Source: Intoshia linei
Taxonomy: Eukaryota > Orthonectida > Rhopaluridae
DNA: 44,238 bases
NCBI GenBank assembly: GCA_001642005.1
Contig: LWCA01000178.1
Location: 1 to 44,238 of the forward strand
Reading direction: 5' to 3'
The translations under genes and the position numbers were made by a program. Every line of letters starts with the position of its first letter. Positions within the stretch are counted from its first letter, which is position 1. The notes beneath the pieces were generated by a model. That model saw only the letters and a program-made list of their open reading frames with translations, was not told the origin of the DNA and did no database searches. Below, piece after piece: positions 12,011 to 24,930 of this stretch.

Positions 12011-15000
12011 ATGATTACACCATTTATTTCTTGCCCTCCTTCGAAGCAGACACATTGTATATTTATATTTATTTTTCTGTTTAAATAAATCTACTTTAGC
12101 AAGTTTTGTCGATATTGACAAACGATATTCGAAATCTCGAAGTGATTTGGACATATTATCCACTGTTTTTCAACCAATGACTTCATCCATGAATGCAAAT
12201 TTTAAACCAGAGGAGAATCCTAATAGGGCCCCTTATAATCCCTCCTACCAGAACGATGCTAGATTTGCAACAAGAGAAAATTACATGGTAAATCGAATGC
12301 CTCATAATCCTGAATATCCATACAATTCCAATGTTCATTTTCCACAAACCAAAAGCCCAGTAGTTTCGAGTTTATACGATGAAAACAAAAATTCTCAAAA
12401 CTCTATACACAAAAACAATTACGAGTACTATAATAATCACATGCCCCACAGACCAAGAGAATATCCCTATTTCCAAGCAGAATATAAAAATTCTCGAATT
12501 GATCCCGGATTACAGTCACCAAATTCTCAAATGTCATTTCAGTATTCTGTAGATCCTAACACAGACCGGAAAATGTTCCCTGACCCAAAAATGCATACAC
12601 ACATGCAAAATCCTGGTGCTAAAATTCCTGCCATGATGGCTAACTCTGCTATGAATGAGTCACACAGTTACCAATACAACCCCAATTTTATGTATCAACA
12701 AAAAATGGAACATATAAATACGCCTCAAAACAGACATACATATTACGAGCAATCTAAACCTCCGTATGACCCACACATGTACTCATCTATGCCACATTAT
12801 AACCCAAGAAATTCTGTATATTCTCCAGTTAATCACACTCAATATTCTTATAAATACCCTTCCAATGGATATGAACCCCTTGATAGTATGTATTTCCCTA
12901 AAATTGTATTCATAAATATTTAGATCACAGATTTCCGAGGCATCCTCAAAAATATATGGGTATTCCCGATCCCGTGAGTATTGTTTTTACTTTTTTTATT
13001 TAATTTTAGAATCAAAACTATGCAATGTCTAATGTTGATTCTAAGAATTATCAAAATATGCAATATATGCGTAATCAGGTTAGATTTATTCTTTTAATTA
13101 TTTTTGTCTTAATGCAATTTATTTTTAGAATTCACTACTTGAAAAAGCCCTTTCTCCGAATATATCTCCTAATCATCAAAACTCTAAAAAATCTTTACAG
13201 TCAATGGATATTCTTAAAAAGCAACTGGAAATGGGAATCGAACCTGAACGATCTGAATTTTTGCATAAACTTTTTAGTTTCATGGATCAAATTGGATCTC
13301 CCATCAACGAATATCCAGTTATAAGCAAATACATGATTGATCTTTTTAAATTATTTACCACAATTCAGGGTTACGGTGGTGTCTATAATGTGAGTATTAA
13401 TTTATTCAAGTTATATTTTTTAAGGTTACCAAAAACAAAAAGTGGCGAGAAATCTGTACAATTCTTGGAATGTCGTCTTCTGGTAGTGGAGGGTTCAGTT
13501 TAAAAAAAAGATATGTGTCATATTTATTATATTACGAATGTTATTTTTGTAACAACCAAGAAAACCCTACGCTTTTAATTCAAAAACTGGACAGTATTAA
13601 AATTAGAAGAGACACCAGAAAAAGTAATGTTATTTGTATTTATTATTTACAAATTTAGAACCCATAGCCTATGACTCAAGGTCCCCAAAAACTACAAATG
13701 ATTCTCAGATGGACAACAGTGAGGATAGCAGAGATACTACCGATATAACAATATCCAATCAAAATGGTCCAAATTCAGATGAAAAATCTGTGAATAACGA
13801 ACCCTTGTCTAAGAATGATTTACCCAATGCATATTCTAGAAACGATTACTATTCTGCCAATAGGCAAATGAAAGGTCCATATAAAGTGTCGCATCCACCG
13901 TATAACCGTAGTGTGTATTTTCCTACAGTCAATCAAGTGGTCGACATGAATGAAAATAATTATCATGTTTCAATGAGAAAGAATCTAGTGCCAGATGCAT
14001 ATAACCGTCCTCGGGAACCTAGACCGAGCCTAGTCATGCAATCTAAACAAAGTCCATTTCAAAATAGATATTACTTTAACGAATCACTAAATTCTACTCC
14101 TAAAATGCTAAAGCAAGGCGTATATCGTCCTCATCAGTCCAATTCTGTCTCGGAACAGAGTGGAATGCACGAAATGTATTCCAAGTATAAATACATGACT
14201 GATCAGGGAAATAGTAAATACTTGTGATTATTATTTTACATTATGTTTAGATTCTGATGTCAATATGCTTGACGTAAAGGATGACCGACAAGCTCAAGGT
14301 TATACCAATATTGTCGATTCAATTAAACGCAAATATGGGGTATTTTTGAGTTTGTTTAAATGAAAAATGTTTAGTTTCATCCAATATACAAAAAAGGTGT
14401 TACTTTTCCTGAGAACTGCACTGAAAACACTGCTTTACAAGACAAAAAACAAGAAATTCTGAAATCTAACAAATTGAGTGAGACATTGGTTAATATTTTT
14501 AATTTTACTTTAGTGGATATTGATCCGTGGAAAATTGTCATGTCTCTAAAATGTGGTTTAATCACAGACTTGACTTGGGCATTGGATGTTTTATCAGTTT
14601 TAATTTGTGACGACGAAATTGTTTACTATTTTGATTTGAAACGACTTAGTGGCTTACTCGCCGTTCTAGTTTCCCTGTATTGTGACTACGTGTCCAGTGT
14701 TTTCCCAGTGTTCAGAGAATTTTATTTTAAAGATCAAACTGAAGATTTTCAATATCGCGTTTACGACATGTATGAACCCCCTAGTAAATCTGGTCAAGCT
14801 GAATCACTTTCTATCAGCGACAATAAAATTGATGACACTCCAGTCGGTATATTTTCAATGTGTAAGGAGCAAACTTTAGACCGTCTGACTAGGTTGTGTG
14901 CAATTTCTACAATTCTTAGAAATCTCAGCTTTGTGCCTGGAAATGATGAAAATATGGGAACAAACTTTGAATTTATCAGTTTATTAAGTAAACTCATAGA

Positions 15001-15850
15001 CTATGATGTTGAAAACGTGAAACAAGTCTCTACTCATCTCGACGACGTCATCGAATCTGAGTTTAACAAGTGTATGCGTAAAGATGAACATTTCAAATTC
15101 TATCTCACTATTATACGCGAAAATAACTTGGTCATTTTGGGAAATGTAGCGGGTATATTGAAACTTGATTTATGGAATGACAAAATTGTCTGTCGACTTG
15201 TCGGGTCTGTTATTTATTGGATAACCTGCAAAAGCACAATTGCAGAGTCTCCATTTGCTATCACCCAAAATTCTTCATTGTCACCTGAACGCATTTGTAT
15301 TGAAATTTTATGCAAATTAATCGTCATTAATCTCAACTTTGATTACATTTTGGTCAGTAATTTCGATAATATCATTGGATTTATTAATATAATCGATCAA
15401 AAACATCTTATCAATTCTGAACAAATGATGCGTGAATTTTCTATAGTTGTTCTATGCAGATTTGCAGAATCAGACAAAAAACTTTTATTCGAAATTGCTT
15501 CTCGTAAACGTATTTTGCAAAGGTTGATTGAGTTTGTAGAAGTTGCTGAATCTCAATCGTATGAAGTGGTTTCCATTCAAGGGCCCATGGCTTTGAAAAA
15601 AAATCCTGAACTTATGGGCACAACTAAAGATATATTGCTAAGATGTTGCCGAATTTTCTATGCCATAGCAGTTTATCAAAATACAGTCGGATTTTTAAAT
15701 CCATTTAAAACTCGTCTCATGTACTGTTCAATGACAAAATTGTTTGATGAAAAAATTATCTTTATTCTCACAAGCATTGTATTTTTTATAGACAATGGAT
15801 GTAATTTAGATGAAGACGTAAAGATGAAAACTTCAAACCCTCAACAGTAA
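12011..15850 (+). CDS. ARID1: ARID1/BAF250 (Osa) SWI/SNF subunit
   Basis: DNA-binding subunit that defines the canonical BAF (SWI/SNF) chromatin-remodelling complex in the nucleus. Nine exons: 12011-12056, 12100-12885, 12924-12973, 13010-13078, 13129-13389, 13425-13623, 13659-14213, 14251-14339, 14375-15850; total 1176 residues, about half of vertebrate ARID1A/B. Introns are 35-50 bp. N-terminal part (to about residue 350) is low-complexity, rich in Asn, Pro, Tyr, Met and Ser, like the disordered N-terminus of the family. ARID domain at about 356-455: ERSEFLHKLFSFMD, FKLFTTIQGYGGVYN, VTKNKKWREICTILGM, LKKRYVSYLLYYE. C-terminal BAF250_C (armadillo-like) domain from about 733: WKIVMSLKCGLITDLTWALD, ILRNLSFVPGND, LSPERICIEILCKL. 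The start is the ATG of a 46-nt first exon. The ORF is intact throughout. Confidence 0.97.
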
Positions 15851-15955
15851 AATTTGCTAATACCTTACCTTTGCTTTACGATAAGTGCTTACAGGCGTGT
15901 ATATATTTTTATCCAACTTCTAACACATCAGCCACTTATGAATTTTACATGTAAT

Positions 15956-15989
15956 AATAAATTTCTGATTTGTATATTTGTGTAATAAA
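15956..15989 (+). promoter_or_regulatory. Two poly(A) signals of ARID1 gene
   Basis: AATAAA at 15956-15961 and again at 15984-15989, 105-140 nt after the stop. They lie just short of the 3' end of the convergent Ly6-like gene (stop at 16009-16007). Confidence 0.55.
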
Positions 15990-16006
15990 TTTTACACTTA
16001 ATTTTA

Positions 16007-17681
16007 TTAATCTGAATTGCACAAATTTGTGTCACAACAAGTTGCCACAAAATCATATGTCCAGAATCCATTTTTTCGATTTTTTATGGTGCAAAAATTG
16101 CTACAATCCCGTGCGTACATTATCCAAACGGGGTATTTCGTTAATCGTATCTTTAACGTCTAAATTCATATACAATTTATATTTGAAAATTGATGAATAT
16201 TCAAAGGATTATGGTTAACCTGTGTCGTTATTCAATCCAAACGTAGATACCGGAAAGGAAACTTTATATTGCGAACGAAATGATAGAAATTTGCTAACCC
16301 TCAATAAAATATAGGTTAATAGTGGAGATTTTAGGACTTGGATTTTTCAAAATAATTAGTAATTTGGGTTTTGAGTCAAAATGTAAATTTCAGACCGTAA
16401 TGATGCAAGTTTCTGAAAGGAAATTTTATCTTACGGTCTGAACAGGAAAAAACTAGCTTGGAATTTGTTTTTTAATTTTTAAAACTCCGTTATATAAATA
16501 AATGGTTACAGTACATTTTTAGTAACTTTTATTAAGATGCAATGGTAGTTTTTGCATTTTCTTTCTTTTATTTACAGATTAAAGATCGAAACCAGTGTTT
16601 CCCGATTCAAATAGTGTACGGACCCCTAATTAATTTTTTTTATCCCAAAGGAAATATAAAATAATTATTCAAAAATAGAAGTTATTTCTGAAAAGATTCT
16701 GTATAATCGTGCATTTCAAAAAAATACTGGAAAAAGTGAATTTTGGATTAAAAATTATTTCTCATAAGATTTGATAAAATCTGAATATTCAAAAAAAGAA
16801 AATATTTCATTTAAGGGTTGGTAAAATCGTGATTTTATAAAAAAATTTAAAATAATGTTTTTTCTATAAGAGTTTGTAAAATTAGATTTTTTATTTTTGG
16901 GTTTGATTAAGTAAATTTATAAAAAAAATATCGGTAAAAGTAGATTTTTCCCTGATGGTTTCAAATTTTTTATTAATGGTGGGATAACAGTGGAATTTTT
17001 GAAATAATAATTTAACGATCCTCTAGGCTTTGCGATAAATTCCCAACATCTGACAACTCTGTAATAAATAAAAAAAATTTGATTAAAATTGTTTATAAAA
17101 TATTTATATATATTTGAGTTTCACGGACCCAGGCTTATATTTTTGGACCCAAAGGGATCCAGAACCCCAATCGAGAAACACTGATTAAAATTGTCGAATT
17201 ATACACCTATGATAGCAACAAAATAAAATTTAATGTGTTTATAATATGTATTTTTAGTAAATTTTTTTTAACCTCATTTCCTTACTACACCGACCTTACT
17301 AAATTAAATAACTTACTATAATAAAATATGTAAAACATTTCTTAATGGTATAGTGAATTTCCTTAACGATATTTTCTGTCGTTAATTTAAAATAAACAGG
17401 TATATTTTTTGAAGTATTTTTAACTCAAATATGTACTTAAATATACTCAAGAAATGAAATAGTATCATTGCTTTGCCAATCCCATGTACAACAAATAAAT
17501 GAGTTACCTCACATGTTTCGTTTTGATAACAAAGTCGGGTAACAGTACTTTCATCAGGTACTGCACAATTGGTGTTGCGATGATCCGAAAAACAGGAATA
17601 ACATTCTAGTGAATAAACACTTAAAAAGAGAAATAAAGCACAAATGATAAAAAAAAAGTTATTTTTAAAAGAACTATGCAT
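16007..17681 (-). CDS. Secreted Ly6/uPAR three-finger protein
   Basis: Small extracellular or membrane-anchored three-finger-fold protein. Two exons, 17508-17681 and 16007-16159, joined in phase 0 across a 1348-bp intron; 108 residues. The start at 17681 gives a classic signal peptide (KNNFFFIICALFLFLSVYS) followed by the Ly6 opening LECYSCFSDH. Exon 1 also has RLCYQNETCE. Exon 2 supplies RDCSNFC and the family signature CCDTNLCN at its end. There is no clear hydrophobic tail for a GPI anchor after CNSD, so it may be secreted. AATAAA overlaps the stop (16008-16003). It ends 156 bp from the ARID1 stop (convergent). The intron carries a hAT-like MITE. Ligand or function cannot be told from sequence. 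Confidence 0.87.
16593..17183. mobile_element. hAT-like MITE in Ly6 intron
   Basis: Terminal inverted repeats CAGTGTTTCCCGATT at the left and AATCGAGAAACACTG at the right, about 590 bp apart, no ORF. The end sequence fits hAT superfamily ends. No exact 8-bp target duplication is visible, so the insertion is old or the ends are slightly off. It accounts for nearly half of the host intron. Confidence 0.7.
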
Positions 17682-17773
17682 TTGACCAAAATAAAATGAA
17701 TCTATAAGAAAACATAGTTGAATGAAAATGATATGCTTGCTTGAATTACTCACACTAAGATAACAATTTAATT

Positions 17774-20239
17774 ATAACTTTGTTAAATACGTCAATACCA
17801 ACCTGTTGTTTTTATCAATAAAATACGTTAAACTTATTTCTCAATTAATTGTATATATACTTTGCTAAAATGACCAGAAAGAACAATAGAAAAAACAGAG
17901 AATACGATAAAAAAAGTTCACAACAGGGAGGTAATTGAGGCTCATTTTCAAGTGCATCTATAATAATAGATCCAAAAACTGCGAATGTGGCGAACCCCAA
18001 TACAGTACATGTATTCTAAAATTTTATCAATATTTTCAGAAAGTAACGAGATAAACAAGATGTATTTAAATATAATACAACGTATAATTTAACTTATTTC
18101 TAGATCAGGGTGGCAATTCATTTTTCTGACTGTGTCAATTTGAAATAATTATATCTAACTACATTAATAACTATTAATAATAATGTTTATGTAGAACTAA
18201 ATATTTATTATTTTTTTATGTCAAAAATACATTAATTAAACGAATTAAAAATCTCCCAAGTCTGTATTTTGCCACCCATGTTCTACGTTCTATTGAAAAT
18301 GTGGTATGTACTAAAATGCAACTATAAGCTAATGCAGTGGTTCTCAAGTTGAAAAATTCAACCTTTTTCAAACAAAATGTGGTCCAACAAACGTTATACA
18401 AATTTTTGTAGCTTCATCCATGGAAAATAGTCTACAGCAAATTGAACTTAGAGCAGCTCTAGTAGTTAAATGAAGAAAGTTGTTTGACTCTAATTTAAAA
18501 ATGTGCACAACCAACGGCATAATTTGTTTAAGCGATTACATTGTTGAACGTTGCGGAATCTAAATATTTTTGTTTAAATTTTTTATCCTATAATCGAAAG
18601 AAGACACGGCTATTTTAATTAAATCGCATAGTTTTTTTCAGTAGTACATATTATATAAGAATGAAGAATAAACTTTTACTACTTCGTAATGAAGTAAGCT
18701 TTCCAAGGGTAATATTCAGAAAAGACTTATAATTTTATAGGTCCTGTGATGGCCTTTTTAAAATTTAACATTCAAAGTAAAAATTTAATATTTTTTTAAA
18801 TTTAAATTTATGATTTTAAAATCCGTATCAGAGTATATATTTTTTAAATTCTCGAACTGGAAAAATCATCTGGCCCTGCCTTGCATGTAGTCAGGGTCGT
18901 GGAGATCCATCCGTAGGTCTGGGTCAGGTGGAATTTGTAGGCCCATATAAAAAAATTTTAAAAAATGGGGCTTATATATCATAGTTTCTCAACCGGGAGT
19001 CTCGAAATTTCTCAGGGGGTCACAAATTTTGATAAATTATTTAATTTTTTTGGAACCAGAAAGCTGCTACGATTCGTCAAAATCTCGTTATGACTTATAA
19101 CTTATGAGAGAATAATTTTTTCAACAAACTTTGACATTTTATCAGCATCTTATGAAGTTTCACGAATCATTGCTCAACAGAAAAGATTTCTTTTCATTGG
19201 AGAAACTCTTACCAAACAGTGTCTTCTTAAAGTCGTAAATTAGTTTTAGGAGAAAAAAAAGTCAGAAAGTATCACTAATATCACTATCCACAGGCGTATA
19301 TTAGACATGTTTTTAGATGTCAAAAAAATAAATATTTTATGAAATAAAAAGTTCCCTTTATTCTGTATCCAAGTAGACGAATCAATGTATATCAGTTCAT
19401 GTTCCCAATGATGGTTTTTGTGAAGTATATTCATTTTTAATGAAATTAAGGAAGAACTCTTATTTTGTAGTCAACTCCTTACCAATATAAAAACAATGGA
19501 TATTTATAAAAAAATGGATTACTTTTTTATTGAAGTAAATTTAAAGTGAAACAATATACGCGGTGTTTGTACTGATAGTGCACCAGCTATGCTTGGGTCA
19601 AAATCTGGGTTTCAGGTAAAAATAAAGAAAAAGTTTCTGGTATTAGAGGGGCAAACTTTTCATTAATTTAACGTAATTTTGTATTTTGAATCGTTAGAAA
19701 TAATTTTTTTAGGGTTCAAAAGATTTTAAAAATTATTAAAAGTATCAAAAAATTGTTCGTTTGTTCGTGATAAAGGGAGGGGTCGCGACTCTCGAGGTTA
19801 AAAAGTTGAGAACCACTGCTCTATACATTGCTTAATCGATCGATCACTATCCAAAAATTAAAAATAATCGTTGGAAATCTCATGGGTAAGCGAATTTTTG
19901 ATAATCGAAATTATTATAGAAATATTCGAACATTACCTATTAATAAATTAAAAAAGTAGACCCATCATAATTGTAGGCCCGAGCCATATTGCCCTAGCCG
20001 CTCTCCACGATCATACCTGTAGCTTGCATACATTTCTACAATTTAATCAACAAAAACTACTATACTGTTAAAATTCATCATATAAACTGGATAAGGGCCT
20101 ATTTTAAATTCCAAAATACGGTCGTTTTGGCTTTTTATGTATTTGAAAATCATTAATTGATACAGGTTTGATAAAGATGATAAAATATGCTTTTTATATT
20201 TTGACTAAATTTAATGTTTATCTCTGGGACTTGATTCAT
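17774..20239 (-). CDS. Small two-helix membrane protein, unassigned
   Basis: Four exons proposed: 20164-20239, 18231-18310, 17861-18015, 17774-17804; 113 residues, all joins in phase. The third exon is the most convincing: it encodes two strongly hydrophobic stretches (TCTVLGFATFAVFGSIII and SLFFLLFFLVILAKLVLTYL) separated by a short polar loop with PPCC. The second exon is basic (IERRTWVAKYRLGRFL). The first exon (ATG at 20239, NQVPEINIKFSQ) is weaker and lies beyond about 1.8 kb of nested transposons. I do not recognise a family. The stop is only 92 bp upstream of the Ly6-like start on the same strand. Confidence 0.5.
18333..20024. mobile_element. Nested transposon cluster with decayed hAT
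   Basis: At 18333 an isolated hAT end (GCAGTGGTTCTCAAG). Around 18886-20024 an outer inverted pair (CAGGGTCGTGGAGAT on the left, a partly matching inverted copy with CTCTCCACGATC near 20004 on the right). Inside it, at about 18983-19825, a second element whose ends carry TTTCTCAACC (left) and GTTGAGAACCACTGC (right). The inner element holds transposase remains on the plus strand. The whole cluster sits in the first intron of the minus-strand membrane-protein gene. Confidence 0.65.
19118..19665 (+). pseudogene. Decayed hAT (ZBED-type) transposase
   Basis: Two recognisable blocks in the same element. Near 19131-19240 the translation reads SASYEVSRIIAQQ and FIGETLTKQC, matching the conserved SYEV...IGETL region of ZBED/SCAND3-like hAT transposases. 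Near 19563-19640 it reads CTDSAPAMLGSKSGFQ, matching the conserved TDGAPAM...SGF block of the RNase H-like core. Between and around them are stops and frameshifts, so the gene is dead. Confidence 0.75.
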
Positions 20240-20994
20240 GCTTCAACGATTAATATTGTTGGCTAATATTTAGTCAACACTACTCTAAATTTGTAGATTT
20301 AAAGTTTTTGTGGTTTAGACGTAAATTCCATAATTTAAATTAGTATAGTTTTCAAATTAAATTTTCGATAATTAATTGATGGGTAAATTGATCAATGAAA
20401 TGTTTGAGATTTTATCAATATAAATTAAAAAAATTCATGTCCACAAAAATGAAATTTAATTTCGAATTACAAATTTTACATTTTAAAATACGTAATCCCT
20501 TTTAATTTTTGTAAGTAATTAAAAAAACGAAAACATAAAACATTTTATTAACAAGTCTTATGCAGTTAAGTCGTGTTAGCTAGCTGCAACTAATCAGTAT
20601 AATAAAACGTGCTTAAATTTGTTTAGTTATAATTATAGCTCACAGTATCAGATTTCTAAGAATTGCGAATTAGGCCAGGTGTATATTTATTTTTTCAAAA
20701 CATTTGAATTTAAAATGTTAATTTTCAATTTATAAATGCGTTTCTATATAATTTTTGACTAATGCGTATTGAAATATTAAAGCAATATAGAATTTATCTT
20801 TTTTTATTCCATTAATTGAATTTCAATTTAATTTTGATAGATTTTAAAATCAATTTTTGAAACAATTATAAATCAGCCTGCTTAATAAGCACTGCTTACT
20901 CATCAATCCAATTTGAATTCAAAATATCAAGTTTTTCTAGGTCAATAACCCAATTGAATTGTACATCTTGTGTAAACGGATTAAAATTTTTATT

Positions 20995-21286
20995 ATGATG
21001 GCTGAGTGCAATTTTATTTCTTCACTCGACAATATTATGGGGGTTTCATGCATTTGACCTCTATATATGTGACTAATTATCTACATTTTAGCTTGTGTCA
21101 ATAAATTTGTTTTATTGGCCAATAGCGTTTATCCAGTTGTAAATATTGAATCCATCATTTACTTTGTTTGTATAAGGCAAATATAGTATTATCATCTTAT
21201 TGGCATTCATTTTGAAATATATTTTGCACTGCTCGTTTGATTTTTTCATTTTTTGCTTTTATCTTTTTACTTTGGATGCAGTCTAG
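20995..21286 (+). CDS. Doubtful small membrane protein (TMEM17/216-like?)
   Basis: Three exons, 20995-21042, 21092-21138 and 21187-21286, with 49- and 48-bp GT-AG introns, would give 64 residues. After MMAECNFISSLDNIMG the product is almost wholly hydrophobic, with NLFYWP and LKYIL motifs that loosely resemble the first helix pair of the ciliary transition-zone TMEM17/TMEM216 family. However, T-rich DNA encodes hydrophobic peptides by chance, the product is short for that family and no downstream RLYLG-type exon was found. Treat it as a candidate only. Confidence 0.25.
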
Positions 21287-24200
21287 TAATTTTTTAATTA
21301 TTATAATAATGTTAAACTTGAAAATAAGTTGGTTTGGTATTGTTTTACATTACATTAAAGTTTTCTCTTTTTTGTCTGTACCATTTATTAACCTTTTAAA
21401 AGAGAATATGCTGGATATCGGTAGCCCTTTAAAATAGTTTATTATGATAGTAAGTAACCCAATTTCATTATTTGTATTTACTTTTAAAAAGTAATAAAAT
21501 TTTTATTTGTCAATCTTATTTTCGATTGGTTTTAAATTTTTTACATTTCATTTCGCCTTTCTGATTAAAAATAGGAATATGCCATGTTTCGTAGATCCTA
21601 ATGGGAAATTTTCAGTGCTCGTTTTTCATGCAATTTTCATGCAATAGTATCGTTAAAATTAACTTTGAACAAAAATACAAATTGTATAAATTAAAATGCT
21701 TTAATTATCTTGATTAATTTGTGACAATAAAAATAAATTTGAGGCTCTTAAAGTTTTTTGTTTTGAATTTTAATCGTTTTATTCAAAATCAATTGTAATT
21801 AACCTTTTTGTAGTAAACTAATTTAAGTAATTTATACAGTAGTTAATTCGGAAATATTTTTTAATTTGAGAGAAATTTATACTTCCATAAAGCATAAAAT
21901 ATTGAAACATTCGGGTGATTCTAATTTTTATTTATTCTCTATTTAATGTAATTCTATTATAAATCATGAGACCCAGGGTTTTACCAGGTAAAAATGGTTT
22001 TTATATAGTGCATAGATGTAACACAATTAAGTCTATCTGTTTCAATTTTTAGCATAAATATTGAATTAAACGTGCTAGCATAGATTTGGTGACCCTTTTC
22101 GATACTGAGCCAAATATTTATTTTGAACTACTAAGGATTGAACCGTTAATTTTGTTGAGGATAACTTAACGATTTGCAGATCCCAATACTGAATAATATC
22201 TAATATGAGTAATCTGAATTTAAATAATAAATATATTAGTTTCATATGGACACAAACTGTAATTATTTATCTTTACATTCACACAGATGTTGTCTACTTG
22301 GATTTGAATTACTGTATAAAAATCTTTTCATTTTTTTTACTTTATTTTGTAGCAACCTATTTATTTTACGGAATTATTTAACATTTAATTAAATATCAAT
22401 ATCAATATCTCATTAAATAAATTAATATATTATCATTAATTAATAAATTATTAATTCCTGGACGCACGAACATTTATTAGGCACACATCTGTTAATTAAT
22501 TAACAATTTCGTGTAAAATAAAAAATGAAATATTTTCACATTATAGTGCTTCTATCAAAACGGGAAAAATTGTAAGCATTTTATTAGCAAGTTAAATTTA
22601 ATTTTATGTATCATTTTTATTGGTCCATTTTTTAAAAATTTTTATAATGGAAAAATTATCTGGGAAGCATTCTCTGTAAATTTATAGGGATGACTAAACC
22701 ATATAAAGATACAATTAGTTCGACCTTGAAATAACACTAGCCCTATGCTGGAATTGGTACAATTTTCGTTTATCAATTAATTAACATTATGTATAAAAAT
22801 TCGTAAAATGGTTTGTTAAATGTTTGTTTGAAAAACGATAAATATGATGTGACTAAACATGTTGTTTATATTATAGTTATTGCCTTTTTGAGTTTTTTAA
22901 ATTGCAATTTTATAACAATTTTACTGTAGATTATGTTTGAATATATGGTATATTACAATAATAATTTTACAATTTCAACTAATTTAAAATCATTCTAATC
23001 ACTCACTCAAGTTTCGACCTCTATGACGACCTTTACCCTAATGATAAAAAACCTTATTTCACTGTAACAATATTTAAGTTGCTGTTTAAACTTTAACCCA
23101 CACATTTCGATACATATTATAATTGATTCTATTACACAACTTTATAACGAAAATTGAAAAATTATTTAAGTATTGTTGAATAGGTATATTTTATGTATTC
23201 AAATTTTTTGTAATTGTTTTGTAAATGCCTCATTTGATGAAGAATATTTGGGTTATAAATAGTTATACAGTGTTAAACACTGATAAATATAAGAACTTTA
23301 GTGCATTATTTATTTATTTTGGCATCTAACATTATAATTATAATTATTATACAAAACTATAATTCTGGGTTCCCGAGGATTTTTTGATATTTGATTTATG
23401 TATTTTTTTCTTCATGGTTTCACTGACACCAGTTATGAATAAGGATAAAAATGAAACACCTCTACAAAATTTGAAATAATTTAGTAACGACTGGTATCTG
23501 GTGGAATAATGGATTATTATTAATGTTAATGTATATTAACTGTGTAACTACCTTTAGTTTTACCAAATGTTGAAAATTTTAATGCGCTTAGAGAAGCTGA
23601 GTTGCGTTTGTATATTATATTATATTTGTATATTGCGTCTGTTTGGTATCTTTTTTCTGAGTCCGGCATTTCACGAATAAAAATATCAAATATTATCAAT
23701 TTACATTGACATTACATTTCAATAATTGCAATTTATGTCGTAAGACCACAAACAACCGTTATGTATTTATTAATAAAGTATTAAGTAATCAGAAGAATTA
23801 CATTATTTTGCATAATTTAATTTTTGCAAACTATTGATTTTACCATAAATGAAAAATTTAACTTGTATATGACACTGACCACCTAACTTTTAGCCTCAAA
23901 AAAAATCACGTAAAATAGATGCGTAAATTTTTTAATTCTCTCACCAATATCGGAATTAAGTAGTAGCAATTCTAATGATCCACAATGTAGAATCTACATT
24001 GTAGATTCTGCATAATAATATATATGTTTATGATAAAAAACAATATTAAAATGGCACAGTATCAGTATTTTCCATGTTTAATTTAAAGTAGAATTAATGT
24101 ACCTTTTTAAAAATAAATGCTAATATTTTGGTGTCCAGTGGCCATTCTATGAGAATGAATATTAAATGCTTTGTCGTAATATTTATTTTCTTGTTACAAT

Positions 24201-24871
24201 TGAACATAATAATAAGAGAAATCGATAATGGATTATAATAAAAATAATTGATGAAAACGAAAAAAATTTACCATACAATTTTTTTATTTTTGACACTTAT
24301 AATAACATGTAATATTTAATGGAAATTACTGAATGTTATTTTTTATTTCATGTTACAAAACGGGTTAAAAAACCTGCAAGTAATGTATATCTAGTAAATT
24401 AAATATTATATTATTTGATGTTGGATATTATTTAGCTATGTTAAGAAAAACCAATAAGATAACTGATGGAATATTGTAAAATTCAAATATCTGTTTATTA
24501 GTTTTGTTTTTGGCATGTAGCATGTACTCTTTTTAATTAAATTTTTAAAATTGGTAATACAAATTTGGTTGTAATTCTATTCTAATTTAATATAATTCTA
24601 ATATTAAAGAAACATTACATTTTGAATAATCCTTGTTTACCAATGTAAATTTGATGCTTCATATTTTCATACTTTCATTTTATATTTTTATAAATTTTAT
24701 GTTTATAATAAATAAAAAACCCTAGTTGCATAACTTACCATAATAATTTATCCAATTCATAAAAATGACAAGTTGTGATAAAAGTTTTACAGTAAAGGAC
24801 CTCGAGTAGTGGCTCACCATCTCACCATAGTCACATCATAAATATAAAAGTGTATATCATCATTATATTTA

Positions 24872-24930
24872 ATTAGCTTGACTGTTATGTACTTTGTACA
24901 AATAGTAACTAGCTCTGCTGACGGCGGAAC
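24872..24930 (+). repeat. Solo end of the dominant repeat family
   Basis: TTAGCTTGACTGTTATGTAC followed by a CTCTGCTGACGGCGG block matches the terminal repeat of the 7603-9376 element. No partner end nearby. Confidence 0.6.

Noticed and set aside
21237..21437. Plus-strand hydrophobic ORF of 66 residues
   Set aside because: An in-frame stop lies just upstream with no acceptor between, it starts without an ATG, and T-rich sequence explains its hydrophobicity.
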